Below the pieces are notes generated by a model that saw only the letters and a list, made by a program, of their open reading frames with translations, was not told the DNA's origin and made no database searches. A stretch of DNA of 15,487 nucleotides. Origin: JBECKW01 sp040235505. GTDB lineage: Bacteria; Desulfobacterota; Desulfobacteria; Desulfobacterales; JAFDDL01. The DNA lies in the NCBI GenBank assembly GCA_040235505.1, contig JBECKW010000322.1, positions 1 to 15,487 of the forward strand, in the 5' to 3' direction. Positions 6,305 to 12,843 of the stretch are shown here, one piece after another. Within the stretch, counting starts at the first letter, position 1. Every line of letters starts with the position of its first letter. A program made the translations under genes and the position numbers.

Positions 6305-7696
6305 CGCCCTTCCCAACCTTCCCCGGGCCAGCGAAGCAAAAATTCCCCCAAAGCACAGCGCGGCAAGAACGAAGTAAATCATTTTCATGCTCGAGATATA
6401 CCGCCCCACCGTGGTGGCATCGATGGCCGCATTGCCCAGATAAAGCGCCAGCATCATCATCACGATGCCCATTGAAAACACCATGCCGGTCTGCCGGACC
6501 GTGCTGACCAACGCCCCGGCCATGCCGTAAAAGCGCTTATCGACGGAACTCATGATGGCATTCGTATTGGGGGACGAAAAGATCGCGAAACCGAAACCCA
6601 GGAGGATCATGCAACCGATGATATAAGAAAGCGAGGTTTTCTCGCCGAGAAAAGCCAGAAGGATCAGTCCCACAAAGGTCAGAGCCATGCCGACGGACGC
6701 CACGATCCGCGGTTCGATCCGGTCGGAGAGCCGGCCCGCATAGGGAGAAAAGATCGCCTGAACCGCAGGTTGGCAGACCATGATAATGCCGGCGAACTGC
6801 GGCGAGTAGCCCTGGACTTTCTGAAGATAGATACTCATCAGAAAGCCCACCGCAAAGGTGGCGGCGTAATTGATCATCGACGCCAGACTGGAAAGGGTAA
6901 AGACGGCATTTCTTCGGAAGAGATTGATATCCATCACGGGGGCTTCGATGCTGAGTTCGTACCGGGCAAATGCGGCAATTCCGATAATCCCCACAGCAAT
7001 GAGCCCTCCGGCATATAGTTTCGGCAGCTCCGAGAAGCCGTACATGGTTGCCAGAAGTGAAAACCCGAGAATGACCGATCCAGTAAGGTCGAATTTCAAG
7101 CCCTTCTCCTCGGCCCAATCACCTTTGAGCAGTCGGAAGATCAAGGAAAGTATAAATGCCCCAATGGGTACATTGATCCAGAAGATAAATCGCCATCCCA
7201 GGTATTGGGTGATCAATCCGCCGAGAAACGGGCCGAGGGAGAGTCCAAGATACACCGCCCCGACATTGATACCGATCACCCGCCCCCGTTCGTTTACCGG
7301 AAACACCGAAATCAGGATGGCCAGCCGGGTCGCAAACGCCATCGACGCACCCAGTCCCTGAAATACACGGAAAGTAATAAGCATCATGGGAGAAACCGAC
7401 AGGGCACAAAATATCGAAGCCACGGAAAAAATACAGACACCGATCACGTATATCCTCTTCCGCCCGAAAATATCCCCCAACCGGCCGAATGGGACAGAAA
7501 AAATCGTCGCCGAGAGCAGAAAGGCCGTATTCACCCACCCCAGGAGCACGGCACTCATAACAAGTTCATGTCCCAGGGTCGGCAGCGCCACGGTAACGGA
7601 GGCGCCCATAAACGGATCCAGAAATGACGCAAGGGTCGTCACCACAAGGGTCGCTCTCTTCAGGGAGCGAGTATCGATATCAACTTGAGCATTCAT
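6293..7696 (-). CDS. MFS drug exporter, DHA2 (EmrB/QacA-like) family
   Basis: The protein has 467 residues and is hydrophobic throughout, consistent with 12-14 transmembrane helices. The first helix carries FLDPFMGASVTVALPTLG (25-42), the DHA2 equivalent of LDxTIVNVALP. Motif A is GRLGDIFGRK (71-80), the helix-4 Arg lies in FRVFQGLGAS (109-118), and antiporter motif C-like GLSLGPFLGG lies at 151-160, which points to proton-driven efflux across the inner membrane. The substrate is unknown. The ATG has GGGAT about 6 nt upstream. The C-terminal residues LGRAQRA are encoded by the low-complexity repeat spacer. It faces the metal operon tail to tail and is divergent from the MCE lipoprotein gene, so it is probably its own transcription unit. 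No local regulator gene was seen. Confidence 0.93.
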   Translation of the reverse strand: MNAQVDIDTRSLKRATLVVTTLASFLDPFMGASVTVALPTLGHELVMSAVLLGWVNTAFLLSATIFSVPFGRLGDIFGRKRIYVIGVCIFSVASIFCALSVSPMMLITFRVFQGLGASMAFATRLAILISVFPVNERGRVIGINVGAVYLGLSLGPFLGGLITQYLGWRFIFWINVPIGAFILSLIFRLLKGDWAEEKGLKFDLTGSVILGFSLLATMYGFSELPKLYAGGLIAVGIIGIAAFARYELSIEAPVMDINLFRRNAVFTLSSLASMINYAATFAVGFLMSIYLQKVQGYSPQFAGIIMVCQPAVQAIFSPYAGRLSDRIEPRIVASVGMALTFVGLILLAFLGEKTSLSYIIGCMILLGFGFAIFSSPNTNAIMSSVDKRFYGMAGALVSTVRQTGMVFSMGIVMMMLALYLGNAAIDATTVGRYISSMKMIYFVLAALCFGGIFASLARGRLGRAQRA

Positions 7697-7809
7697 ATAA
7701 TCCCAACGGCCCTTCCCGCCATCAGAGTCGAATTATAATTTTCGATAAAAGAACAGCTTATACATGATATGGTGACAATTATGAAAGGATTTTTAATTGA
7801 AAGATTATG

Positions 7810-7837
7810 CCGCCATTGCAAGTCCGCCATTTCAAGT
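7810..7837 (+). repeat. 14-bp tandem direct repeat upstream of the MCE lipoprotein gene
   Basis: CCGCCATTGCAAGT is followed immediately by CCGCCATTTCAAGT (13 of 14 identical). It lies just upstream of a candidate -35 box and about 95 bp before the gene, where an activator would bind. It is GC-rich within an otherwise AT-rich intergenic region. Confidence 0.75.
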
Positions 7838-7841
7838 CCGG

Positions 7842-7870
7842 TTGCTCAATTTTAAAAACTTTATTACAAT
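7842..7870 (+). promoter_or_regulatory. Candidate sigma-70 promoter for the MCE lipoprotein gene
   Basis: TTGCTC (7842-7847), a 17-bp spacer and TACAAT (7865-7870). The -10 matches 5 of 6 consensus bases and the -35 only 3 of 6, as expected for an activator-dependent promoter. It abuts the 14-bp direct repeat. Confidence 0.4.
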
Positions 7871-7931
7871 GCAACTAAAAAAAGCTAAAAATGAAATCGG
7901 TCCCCAATAATCGCAGGAATGAGGCCACGGA

Positions 7932-8669
7932 ATGAAAATCAAAAAATATCTGGCCATCATTATTTTAGGCAGTTGCCTCTCTATGATGGTTTTCGGATGC
8001 GACTCCATGCACAATATTTTCAGCCGCGATTTGAACGTGAAAATGATGGTTGAAAATGCGAGCGGCCTGCATGAAGGCAGTATTGTGTACCTCGTTCAGC
8101 CCGATAGCCTGACGCAAATCGGTACGGTAGGAAAAATAAAAGCAACCGACAGAAGGGATTCGGTTCTCTATCTCAAGATAAAAAGAGATTTCCGGGAAAA
8201 GATCCGGGATGGTGCCCTTTTTATGGTGAATCGTCCGTTATTGTCGGTGGATCCGCCTTCCATTGTCATCGATGTGCTTCCCAAAAGCTCCCAAAATCCG
8301 CCAATGGATTCCGGAACCATCGTAAATGAAACATCCTATGCCAAGTATGGCCTGCAGTTGGCAAGAAACGCAATGGAAGATACTTATGATACGGTAATGA
8401 AAAAAACGGAACAGTTTTTTGACGATATGGAAGATTATTTCAACGTGGATGTTCTAAATGAATTGCTGGAAGAGTTGAAACAGCTTTCGGAAAAGATCAA
8501 TACATTCACCGTTCAGCAAAAAGAGCACTTCGAAAAAGAAGTATTGCCAAAAATTCGGGAGAAGGTCGATGAAGCCATGAGGCAATTCAACGATGATTCC
8601 CGATATCGCGAAAAACGCAACCAATTGAAAGAAGAAATGGATCACCTGGAAAATACGCTCCAAACCTGA
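7932..8669 (+). CDS. Lipoprotein with MCE/MlaD-like domain and C-terminal coiled coil
   Basis: The protein has 245 residues. It has a lipoprotein signal peptide: KIKK, a hydrophobic core 7-21 and lipobox VFGC (Cys23). Asp24 follows the Cys, the E. coli signal for retention in the inner membrane. Residues 34-115 resemble an MCE (MlaD/PqiB) domain: LNVKMMVENASGLHEGSIVYL (split 34-54), IGTVGKIK (63-70), a basic strand, then LLSVDPPSIVIDVLP (103-117). The usual GVxVG turn is altered. Residues 150-242 are highly charged helix with heptad spacing, as in the helical tails of MCE proteins. MCE proteins bind and move lipids between membranes. No MlaE permease or MlaF ATPase is adjacent, so this is an orphan. 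GAGG at 7921 sets the start. The gene is clearly AT-richer than its neighbours, possibly acquired. Confidence 0.72.
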   Translation: MKIKKYLAIIILGSCLSMMVFGCDSMHNIFSRDLNVKMMVENASGLHEGSIVYLVQPDSLTQIGTVGKIKATDRRDSVLYLKIKRDFREKIRDGALFMVNRPLLSVDPPSIVIDVLPKSSQNPPMDSGTIVNETSYAKYGLQLARNAMEDTYDTVMKKTEQFFDDMEDYFNVDVLNELLEELKQLSEKINTFTVQQKEHFEKEVLPKIREKVDEAMRQFNDDSRYREKRNQLKEEMDHLENTLQT

Positions 8670-8703
8670 TGGCGGCGGCACGAGACCCCGCCATATGATA
8701 TGG
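8669..8703 (+). terminator. Stem-loop and palindrome after the lipoprotein gene
   Basis: ATGGCGG (8669-8675) pairs with CCGCCAT (8688-8694) over the stop region, and this runs into a 13-bp palindrome CCATAT-G-ATATGG (8691-8703). No T-run follows. The two structures share bases and are mutually exclusive. A terminator or a protein-binding site are both possible. Confidence 0.4.
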
Positions 8704-8777
8704 GGCGATTTCCGCTTTATTCCTGTTCACGTTGCTTAATTATTTTAACGTATCCTGCAGAGACGGGGCACACCGAT

Positions 8778-9084
8778 ATGGGACACCGGCTAACCAGCAA
8801 AATAATTGTTATACTACTAACTGTAATGGGAGTATTGTTGCCGGTATCGCAATTCAAATGATTATTTCTTCATCTCCCCTGAAGAAACCGATGGGATTAT
8901 CGCCGCTTCGGACTTTTCAAGGGAAGAATTTCAATATATCACCTTTTCCGATATACCTCATGGCGAATACCGGCATATTATGTGCAGCATGCAAGTCGAC
9001 GATTCGATCATCTCGCGCCTGAATGAGACCATTCGGGCAATGAAACTGCTGCCCACGCCGCCGGAACCGATGCACGATGACTAG
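8778..9084 (+). pseudogene. Small membrane/exported protein gene broken by a frameshift
   Basis: An ATG at 8778 starts MGHRLTSKIIVILLTVMGVL, a basic head plus one hydrophobic helix, which stops at TGA 8859-8861 after 27 residues. Directly there, one base out of phase, a good-looking frame (8860-9084, 75 codons with stop) reads DYFFISPEETDGIIAASDF and continues with REEFQYITFSDIPHGEYRHI to MHDD and TAG. Read through with a +1 shift, the whole would be an approximately 101-residue membrane-anchored or exported protein. I do not recognise the family. A decayed gene, a sequencing error or a recoding event would all look alike; the AT-rich setting favours decay of an acquired gene. An antisense frame (8917-9180) also exists and is judged less likely. 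Confidence 0.5.
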
Positions 9085-9160
9085 ATGCGGTTCATTTAAC
9101 CACTCTACGCTTAGTTCACCGCGAAAAAGCGTACTCGGATGATCATCAATAAAGAACGCT

Positions 9161-10984
9161 TTATCGTGATGAACCGTCATTTTTTCCCACGAGGGGAATA
9201 AAGTTTTTAATACAACGGTCCTCGGCCGGCAGTTTCTTCAGGGACTGCCCCGCCGCGGTCAGTTTCTTTACGTAGCTGACAAAGGCAAGGGCGTAATCGA
9301 TGTAGGTATCGACAGCTTCCGCCCCCTGTTTTCGGGCTTCGGCAAATGCGGCGTATCCGTCGCGGCCTTCGGCAAGATAATTGCTGGTGGCCACTACATA
9401 CCGGGCGCTTTCCGAAAGGGGCGCGTACAGGCCGGTGGTTCGGTCCTTGACCTCCAGGCCGCTGACGCGTCTTCCGTAGGCCTGTGTGGCGTCCACATCG
9501 TATTTCAAGCCGTAGGCATAGGGAAAGGCGCCGGTGGCACCGGTTTCATGGATGTACTCCAGAGCATCTTCCAGGACCTGGTGGATTTGGGCGCCGGTCA
9601 TTTCAATTTCAAACAACGTATTCGAAAAAGGAAGCATCTCGTATACGGTGCTGTAAGAAATATCGCCCGCCTTGATGCCGATTCGAACACCGCCCGCATT
9701 CTGAATGCAAAGGTCGGCATGGGAGTCCCGCTCGAAAAAGGCCCGGGCCACAAGGGGTGCGATGTCGCTGCCCTGTGGCAGGGGCACACCGCCGTGGGTG
9801 ATGCCGGGGACCCGGATATGCGGAAGGTCCTCGCCGGCTGTGCCAATGACGGTTTTCCCGATGGCATTCACCTTTCCCGAATATCCTGCGATGACGGCAG
9901 CCACTGAAGCGTCCTCGGCTGGAATATCCACTTTCGGGTCGGCGTTAACGGCAGCAATGACCCGCTTCAGGGCATCTCCTTCCAGTTCATGGGCCTTTCC
10001 ACCGCCATCCTCCCGGCTAAAGCGATTCCCCAGGATCAGGTGCGGGGTTCCGTTCCAGGAAGAAAGCACGTCCCCCTGAAAGGTCACGTCCAGCTCCCCC
10101 AGGATGCGGCCGTGTTCCCATGCCTGGACCACGCAGACCGGGTCTCCGTCGGCATTCCGGGTGACGGTGGGATAAGGCCCGTCGCTCACGAGTCCGTAGC
10201 TTCGGTAATCTCCCAGGAGGGTGTGGGAGTGACCATCCACGATCACATCCACGTCCGTCACCTTTCCGGCCAGGGACAGGTCGTTTCGATATCCGTAATG
10301 GCTGAGCAGGATGATTCTGCGGACGCCCCGGGCAGCGAGTTCATCCACGGCAGCCTGGACGGCGCCCACTTCATCGGTAAAACTCACGTCCTCCCCGGGG
10401 CGAGAAGAGTTTCGGGTGACTCTTCCCGGAGTCAGGCCGATGATGCCGATCCGGCCCCCGGCGATTTTCCGGATGATGTACGGCAAAATATGGTGCTCCA
10501 GGACACTTCCCGGCGCCACTTTTATGTTGGCACTCACCACCGGGGCATCCAACCGGTCGATGAAAGCTGCCAGACTCGTGTCCCCGTTGTCGAACTCATG
10601 GTTTCCGAGGGCCATGGCATCGAAACCGACGGCGTTCATGACGTCGGCATCTGCCCTGCCTCCGAAAAGGGTGTAGTAAAGGGTCCCCTGGACCTCGTCG
10701 CCCGCATGGAGCACCAGGCAGTTTTCGGAATTCCGGGCCAGCCGGCGGATCAATCCCGCTACCCGGGCCATGCCGCCGACCTCGACGGTGGTTTTTTCAT
10801 GGTCCAGAACCAGATCGATCGCTTCCGGCTCCAGGAACGAATGGATATCGTTGACATGCAGGATTTTGACGGTGCTGAGGCGTTGTTCGCCGACGTTGCG
10901 GTATCCTGCACAGGAAAAAAGCATCAGTGTGCACAGGATCACCGAGAATCGTAATGCCCGTGTTGCGGTTAGAAGCCGTGCCAT
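9161..10984 (-). CDS. Lipid-anchored 5'-nucleotidase / UshA-type metallophosphoesterase
   Basis: The protein has 607 residues from the ATG at 10984. It has a lipoprotein signal (R3-R12, hydrophobic 13-23, lipobox LFSC with Cys25; Ala follows, so outer-membrane sorting is expected by the E. coli rule). The calcineurin-like domain has all ligand blocks: ILHVNDIHS (D46, H48), LHAGDEVQG (D95), ALGNHEFDNG (N128, H129), LLSHYG (H229) and DGHSHTLLG (H252, H254). The C-terminal 5'-nucleotidase domain has QNAGGVR (428-434), PFSNTL (452-457) and AEGRDGY (538-544). It would release phosphate and nucleosides from extracellular nucleotides. A longer frame to 11200 exists, but its first 72 residues lack signal-peptide character and would bury the lipobox. 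A candidate promoter (11054-11026) and a small inverted repeat precede this start. It is monocistronic. Confidence 0.93.
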   Translation of the reverse strand: MARLLTATRALRFSVILCTLMLFSCAGYRNVGEQRLSTVKILHVNDIHSFLEPEAIDLVLDHEKTTVEVGGMARVAGLIRRLARNSENCLVLHAGDEVQGTLYYTLFGGRADADVMNAVGFDAMALGNHEFDNGDTSLAAFIDRLDAPVVSANIKVAPGSVLEHHILPYIIRKIAGGRIGIIGLTPGRVTRNSSRPGEDVSFTDEVGAVQAAVDELAARGVRRIILLSHYGYRNDLSLAGKVTDVDVIVDGHSHTLLGDYRSYGLVSDGPYPTVTRNADGDPVCVVQAWEHGRILGELDVTFQGDVLSSWNGTPHLILGNRFSREDGGGKAHELEGDALKRVIAAVNADPKVDIPAEDASVAAVIAGYSGKVNAIGKTVIGTAGEDLPHIRVPGITHGGVPLPQGSDIAPLVARAFFERDSHADLCIQNAGGVRIGIKAGDISYSTVYEMLPFSNTLFEIEMTGAQIHQVLEDALEYIHETGATGAFPYAYGLKYDVDATQAYGRRVSGLEVKDRTTGLYAPLSESARYVVATSNYLAEGRDGYAAFAEARKQGAEAVDTYIDYALAFVSYVKKLTAAGQSLKKLPAEDRCIKNFIPLVGKNDGSSR

Positions 10985-10998
10985 TTTGATATTATCCG

Positions 10999-11015
10999 AT
11001 TCATTTTTTATGAAT
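10999..11015 (-). repeat. Inverted repeat in the nucleotidase 5' leader (ATTCAT-N5-ATGAAT)
   Basis: A perfect 6-bp dyad with a 5-nt A/T loop lies 15 bp before the start codon. It could be an operator or a weak mRNA stem close to the ribosome site, which is otherwise poor. Confidence 0.4.
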
Positions 11016-11025
11016 TTCCGGTTCG

Positions 11026-11054
11026 ATGGTAAAAATATTTCGAGTAACCTGCAA
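11026..11054 (-). promoter_or_regulatory. Candidate sigma-70 promoter for the nucleotidase
   Basis: On the - strand, TTGCAG (11054-11049), 17 bp, TACCAT (11031-11026). Matches are 3 of 6 and 4 of 6, so this is tentative. Spacing and distance (about 42 bp before the ATG) are suitable. Confidence 0.3.
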
Positions 11055-11126
11055 GCAGTTTGAACGTTACTATAAAAAAATTCACATTTCAGAGTTCCCA
11101 ACGGCGATTTCCAGAAAAAGATCAGC

Positions 11127-11327
11127 TTGCCGTATTTATCGGCGAAACAACCAAACCAGCGAGGGGGTCTAAACAGTCTGACGCTTGCGGCGGGCGCCAA
11201 GCTGGAAGCCCCTTCCGGTTATACGCTCACGGTAACCGACGGCGGCACGGACGTCACGAGTACCGTTGGCGGCACCAGTTCTTTTTCAAGCACCGGCGAG
11301 GTCATTATTTCAGTTGCTGCCAACTGA
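11127..11327 (+). pseudogene. Orphan C-terminal fragment of a beta-rich surface/secreted protein
   Basis: The frame, open from about 11076 to TGA 11325-11327, ends with SLTLAAGAKLEAPSGYTLTV and then TDGGTDVTSTVGGTSSFSST, GEVIISVAAN. The alternating Thr/Val/Ser/Gly pattern is typical of beta-helix or Ig-like repeats closing a large secreted protein. Only a TTG start is available, without a good ribosome site, and the first 15 residues look non-coding. The 5' part of a larger gene therefore seems to have been lost, or the piece is the end of a duplicated gene. No homologous gene lies in the window. Confidence 0.45.
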
Positions 11328-11330
11328 AAT
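11307..11330. terminator. 10-bp perfect hairpin spanning the remnant's stop codon
   Basis: ATTTCAGTTG (11307-11316) pairs perfectly with CAACTGAAAT (11321-11330) around the tetraloop CTGC, and TGA lies in the right arm. No T-run follows on either strand. It is positioned as a terminator for the lost gene. Confidence 0.5.
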
Positions 11331-11763
11331 GAAATAGACAGGGAGTCCGGACCGTGGATATTTCTTCGTGTCCGCTCATCGGCCGCATACAAAAAGCTTG
11401 CTCTTCCCGCTGGGGGAATGGCGGAGGGTGACGGCGGAAAAAATCCGTTGAAAGGGCGCCGCGCCGTCTTTGACAAATTCCCGCGCGTCGGCGGATCCCC
11501 TGTCCTGCAACACCGGAAATACGATTCGGTGCAACGGCTTCGAGAATTCGCAACGATAGGTACCCTCGGTATTGTTAAAAATGTTGGCGAAAAAATTGAG
11601 GCATATTCTGCTGCGAATATTGCTTGAATGTAGACTGTTTTCCAATTATGCTCTTTATTTCATATTTCTCCGCTTTCGTGCCGTTTTTCATGTGCGGTAA
11701 TTGATTGAAAACAACAAAATATTCGGGAAACCCTGTTTTTTCAGGGCTAAAACGGAGACGAGC
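11331..11763. other. Intergenic stretch without a convincing gene
   Basis: Two overlapping weak frames cover 11376-11645: a - strand frame with TTG start ending SPSGKSKLFVCGR, and a + strand frame at 11418-11627 ending GEKIEAYSAANIA. Codon use does not decide between them and neither has a good start, so both are left uncalled; the area may be eroded coding DNA. A weak promoter-like pair TTGCTT (11620-11625), 18 bp, AATTAT (11644-11649) could serve the CydA-like operon. Confidence 0.4.
11731..11746 (+). promoter_or_regulatory. Leader hairpin CCCTG-T6-CAGGG before the CydA-like operon
   Basis: A perfect 5-bp stem around a run of six T lies 17 bp before the ATG at 11764. It is close enough to the ribosome site (CGGAG) to influence translation, or it may be an operator. 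An upstream in-frame TTG at 11701 would place it inside the coding frame, which is less likely. Confidence 0.4.
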
Positions 11764-12843
11764 ATGGATTTTCTATCACTGATACCTTCGCCGGACACCA
11801 TTCCCGCTCCGGCGTGGCTGCTCCTGGTGCTGGACCTTCTCACCTTCACCCTCCATATTCTTGTCATCAATGTCCTTCTGGGGTGCAGCCTGATCAGTCT
11901 TTTCGCCGGCATCAGAAGGGGGGAGGATGATCCATGGAAGAGACTTCAGGCCCCTGCCGCAACGAAAATCCCCACCCTTTTTGCCATCGGCATCAATCTC
12001 GGGGTTGCCCCCCTGCTCTTTCTGCAGGTTATCTACGGGCATCTGTTTTATACCAGCTCGGTCCTGATGGCCGTCTACTGGATTCTGATCATCCCCTTCC
12101 TGCTTCTGGCGTATTACGGGGCCTATATTTACAGCCGCAAGTACGGCGTTTCCGAAGTACTTTCCAAAACAGCCCTGTGGGCCGTGGTCCTTCTGATTCT
12201 GTATATCGGGTGGATGCTGGTAAACAATAATACGCTCATGCTGCGGCCGGAAAAGTGGGCCGCCTATTTTGACCACCGGGGCGGGACGATCCTGAATCTG
12301 GACGACCCGACGCTGCTGCCCCGCTATCTTCACTTTGTGGCGGCATCGGTGGCCGTGGGCGCCTTGTTTTTGGCGGTAATCTGGTCCCGGAGGAAGAAAA
12401 ACTCCGTGGAAGGCGCCGGAGAGCGCGTCACGTCGTCACTGAAAATATTTGCCTGGGCCACGGTGGTTCAAATGCTCATCGGGATCTGGTTTATCCTGGC
12501 GCTTCCCAAGGCGTTCCGGATGAACTTCATGGGCGGGCATGTCGTTGCGACCGTTTTACTGGCCATCGGCCTGGTGGGGGCCCTGGGTGCCGTCGTCGGA
12601 GCCTTCAGGGGAAACCTGCGCGGGTCCATTTCCATGATACTGATCACCCTCCTGACCATGATCCTCAATCGCCAGAACCTGCGGGTCATGTATCTGGAAG
12701 ATGTTTTCCACCTCGATTCCCTGAAGATGGCCCCGCAATACGGGGTGCTGGCACTGTTTTTGTTCATCCTGCTCATCGGCCTGGTTGCGGTGGGGTACAT
12801 GCTCAAGATTTCCATGAAAAAAACTGAAGGGGGCGCCGTCTGA
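11764..12843 (+). CDS. CydA-like nine-helix membrane protein (bd-type oxidase superfamily, divergent)
   Basis: The protein has 359 residues with nine likely membrane helices (about 19-48, 70-92, 99-122, 136-155, 187-207, 226-246, 256-280, 285-303, 326-347), the helix count of CydA. By eye, H31 with G40 matches the H19/G28 pair of E. coli CydA helix 1, GINLG (76-80) matches its FGINFALG, and RYLHFVAAS (187-195) matches KFVHTVAS, placing H190 at the b558 ligand H186. NRQNLR (302-307) sits where CydA has GRQPW, followed by a final helix as in CydA. The helix-3 acidic residues of CydA are missing and there is no long Q-loop between helices 6 and 7. ATG 11764 is chosen for its CGGAG site. The gene overlaps the next by one base (TGATG), so the two proteins should form one inner-membrane complex. 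Family placement is inferred from pattern, not a search. Confidence 0.65.
   Translation: MDFLSLIPSPDTIPAPAWLLLVLDLLTFTLHILVINVLLGCSLISLFAGIRRGEDDPWKRLQAPAATKIPTLFAIGINLGVAPLLFLQVIYGHLFYTSSVLMAVYWILIIPFLLLAYYGAYIYSRKYGVSEVLSKTALWAVVLLILYIGWMLVNNNTLMLRPEKWAAYFDHRGGTILNLDDPTLLPRYLHFVAASVAVGALFLAVIWSRRKKNSVEGAGERVTSSLKIFAWATVVQMLIGIWFILALPKAFRMNFMGGHVVATVLLAIGLVGALGAVVGAFRGNLRGSISMILITLLTMILNRQNLRVMYLEDVFHLDSLKMAPQYGVLALFLFILLIGLVAVGYMLKISMKKTEGGAV

Noticed and set aside
8732..9022. 96-codon frame starting MLNYFNVSC on the + strand
   Set aside because: Cys/Asn-rich, unstructured composition in a different frame from the hydrophobic helix and the 8860-9084 frame; no ribosome site.
8917..9180. 87-codon - strand frame following the nucleotidase (starts MTVHHDKAFFIDDH)
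   Set aside because: It overlaps the nucleotidase end by 20 bp and could be a downstream partner, but its ribosome site is weak and its second half opposes a better-looking + strand frame. Kept as an alternative only.
9184..9198. TTCCC-ACGAG-GGGAA dyad near the nucleotidase 3' end as a terminator
   Set aside because: It lies inside the coding region and the - strand side is followed by A, not T, residues.
9989..10954. 321-codon + strand frame within the nucleotidase gene
   Set aside because: Antisense to all the metallophosphoesterase motifs; no start signal or recognisable domain.
10985..11200. 72-residue N-terminal extension of the nucleotidase
   Set aside because: It would place the lipoprotein signal in the interior of the protein; a promoter-like element and an inverted repeat lie in this stretch.
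11376..11645. Two overlapping weak reading frames on opposite strands
   Set aside because: Neither has a proper start or recognisable similarity, and codon use does not favour one. Described under the intergenic stretch.
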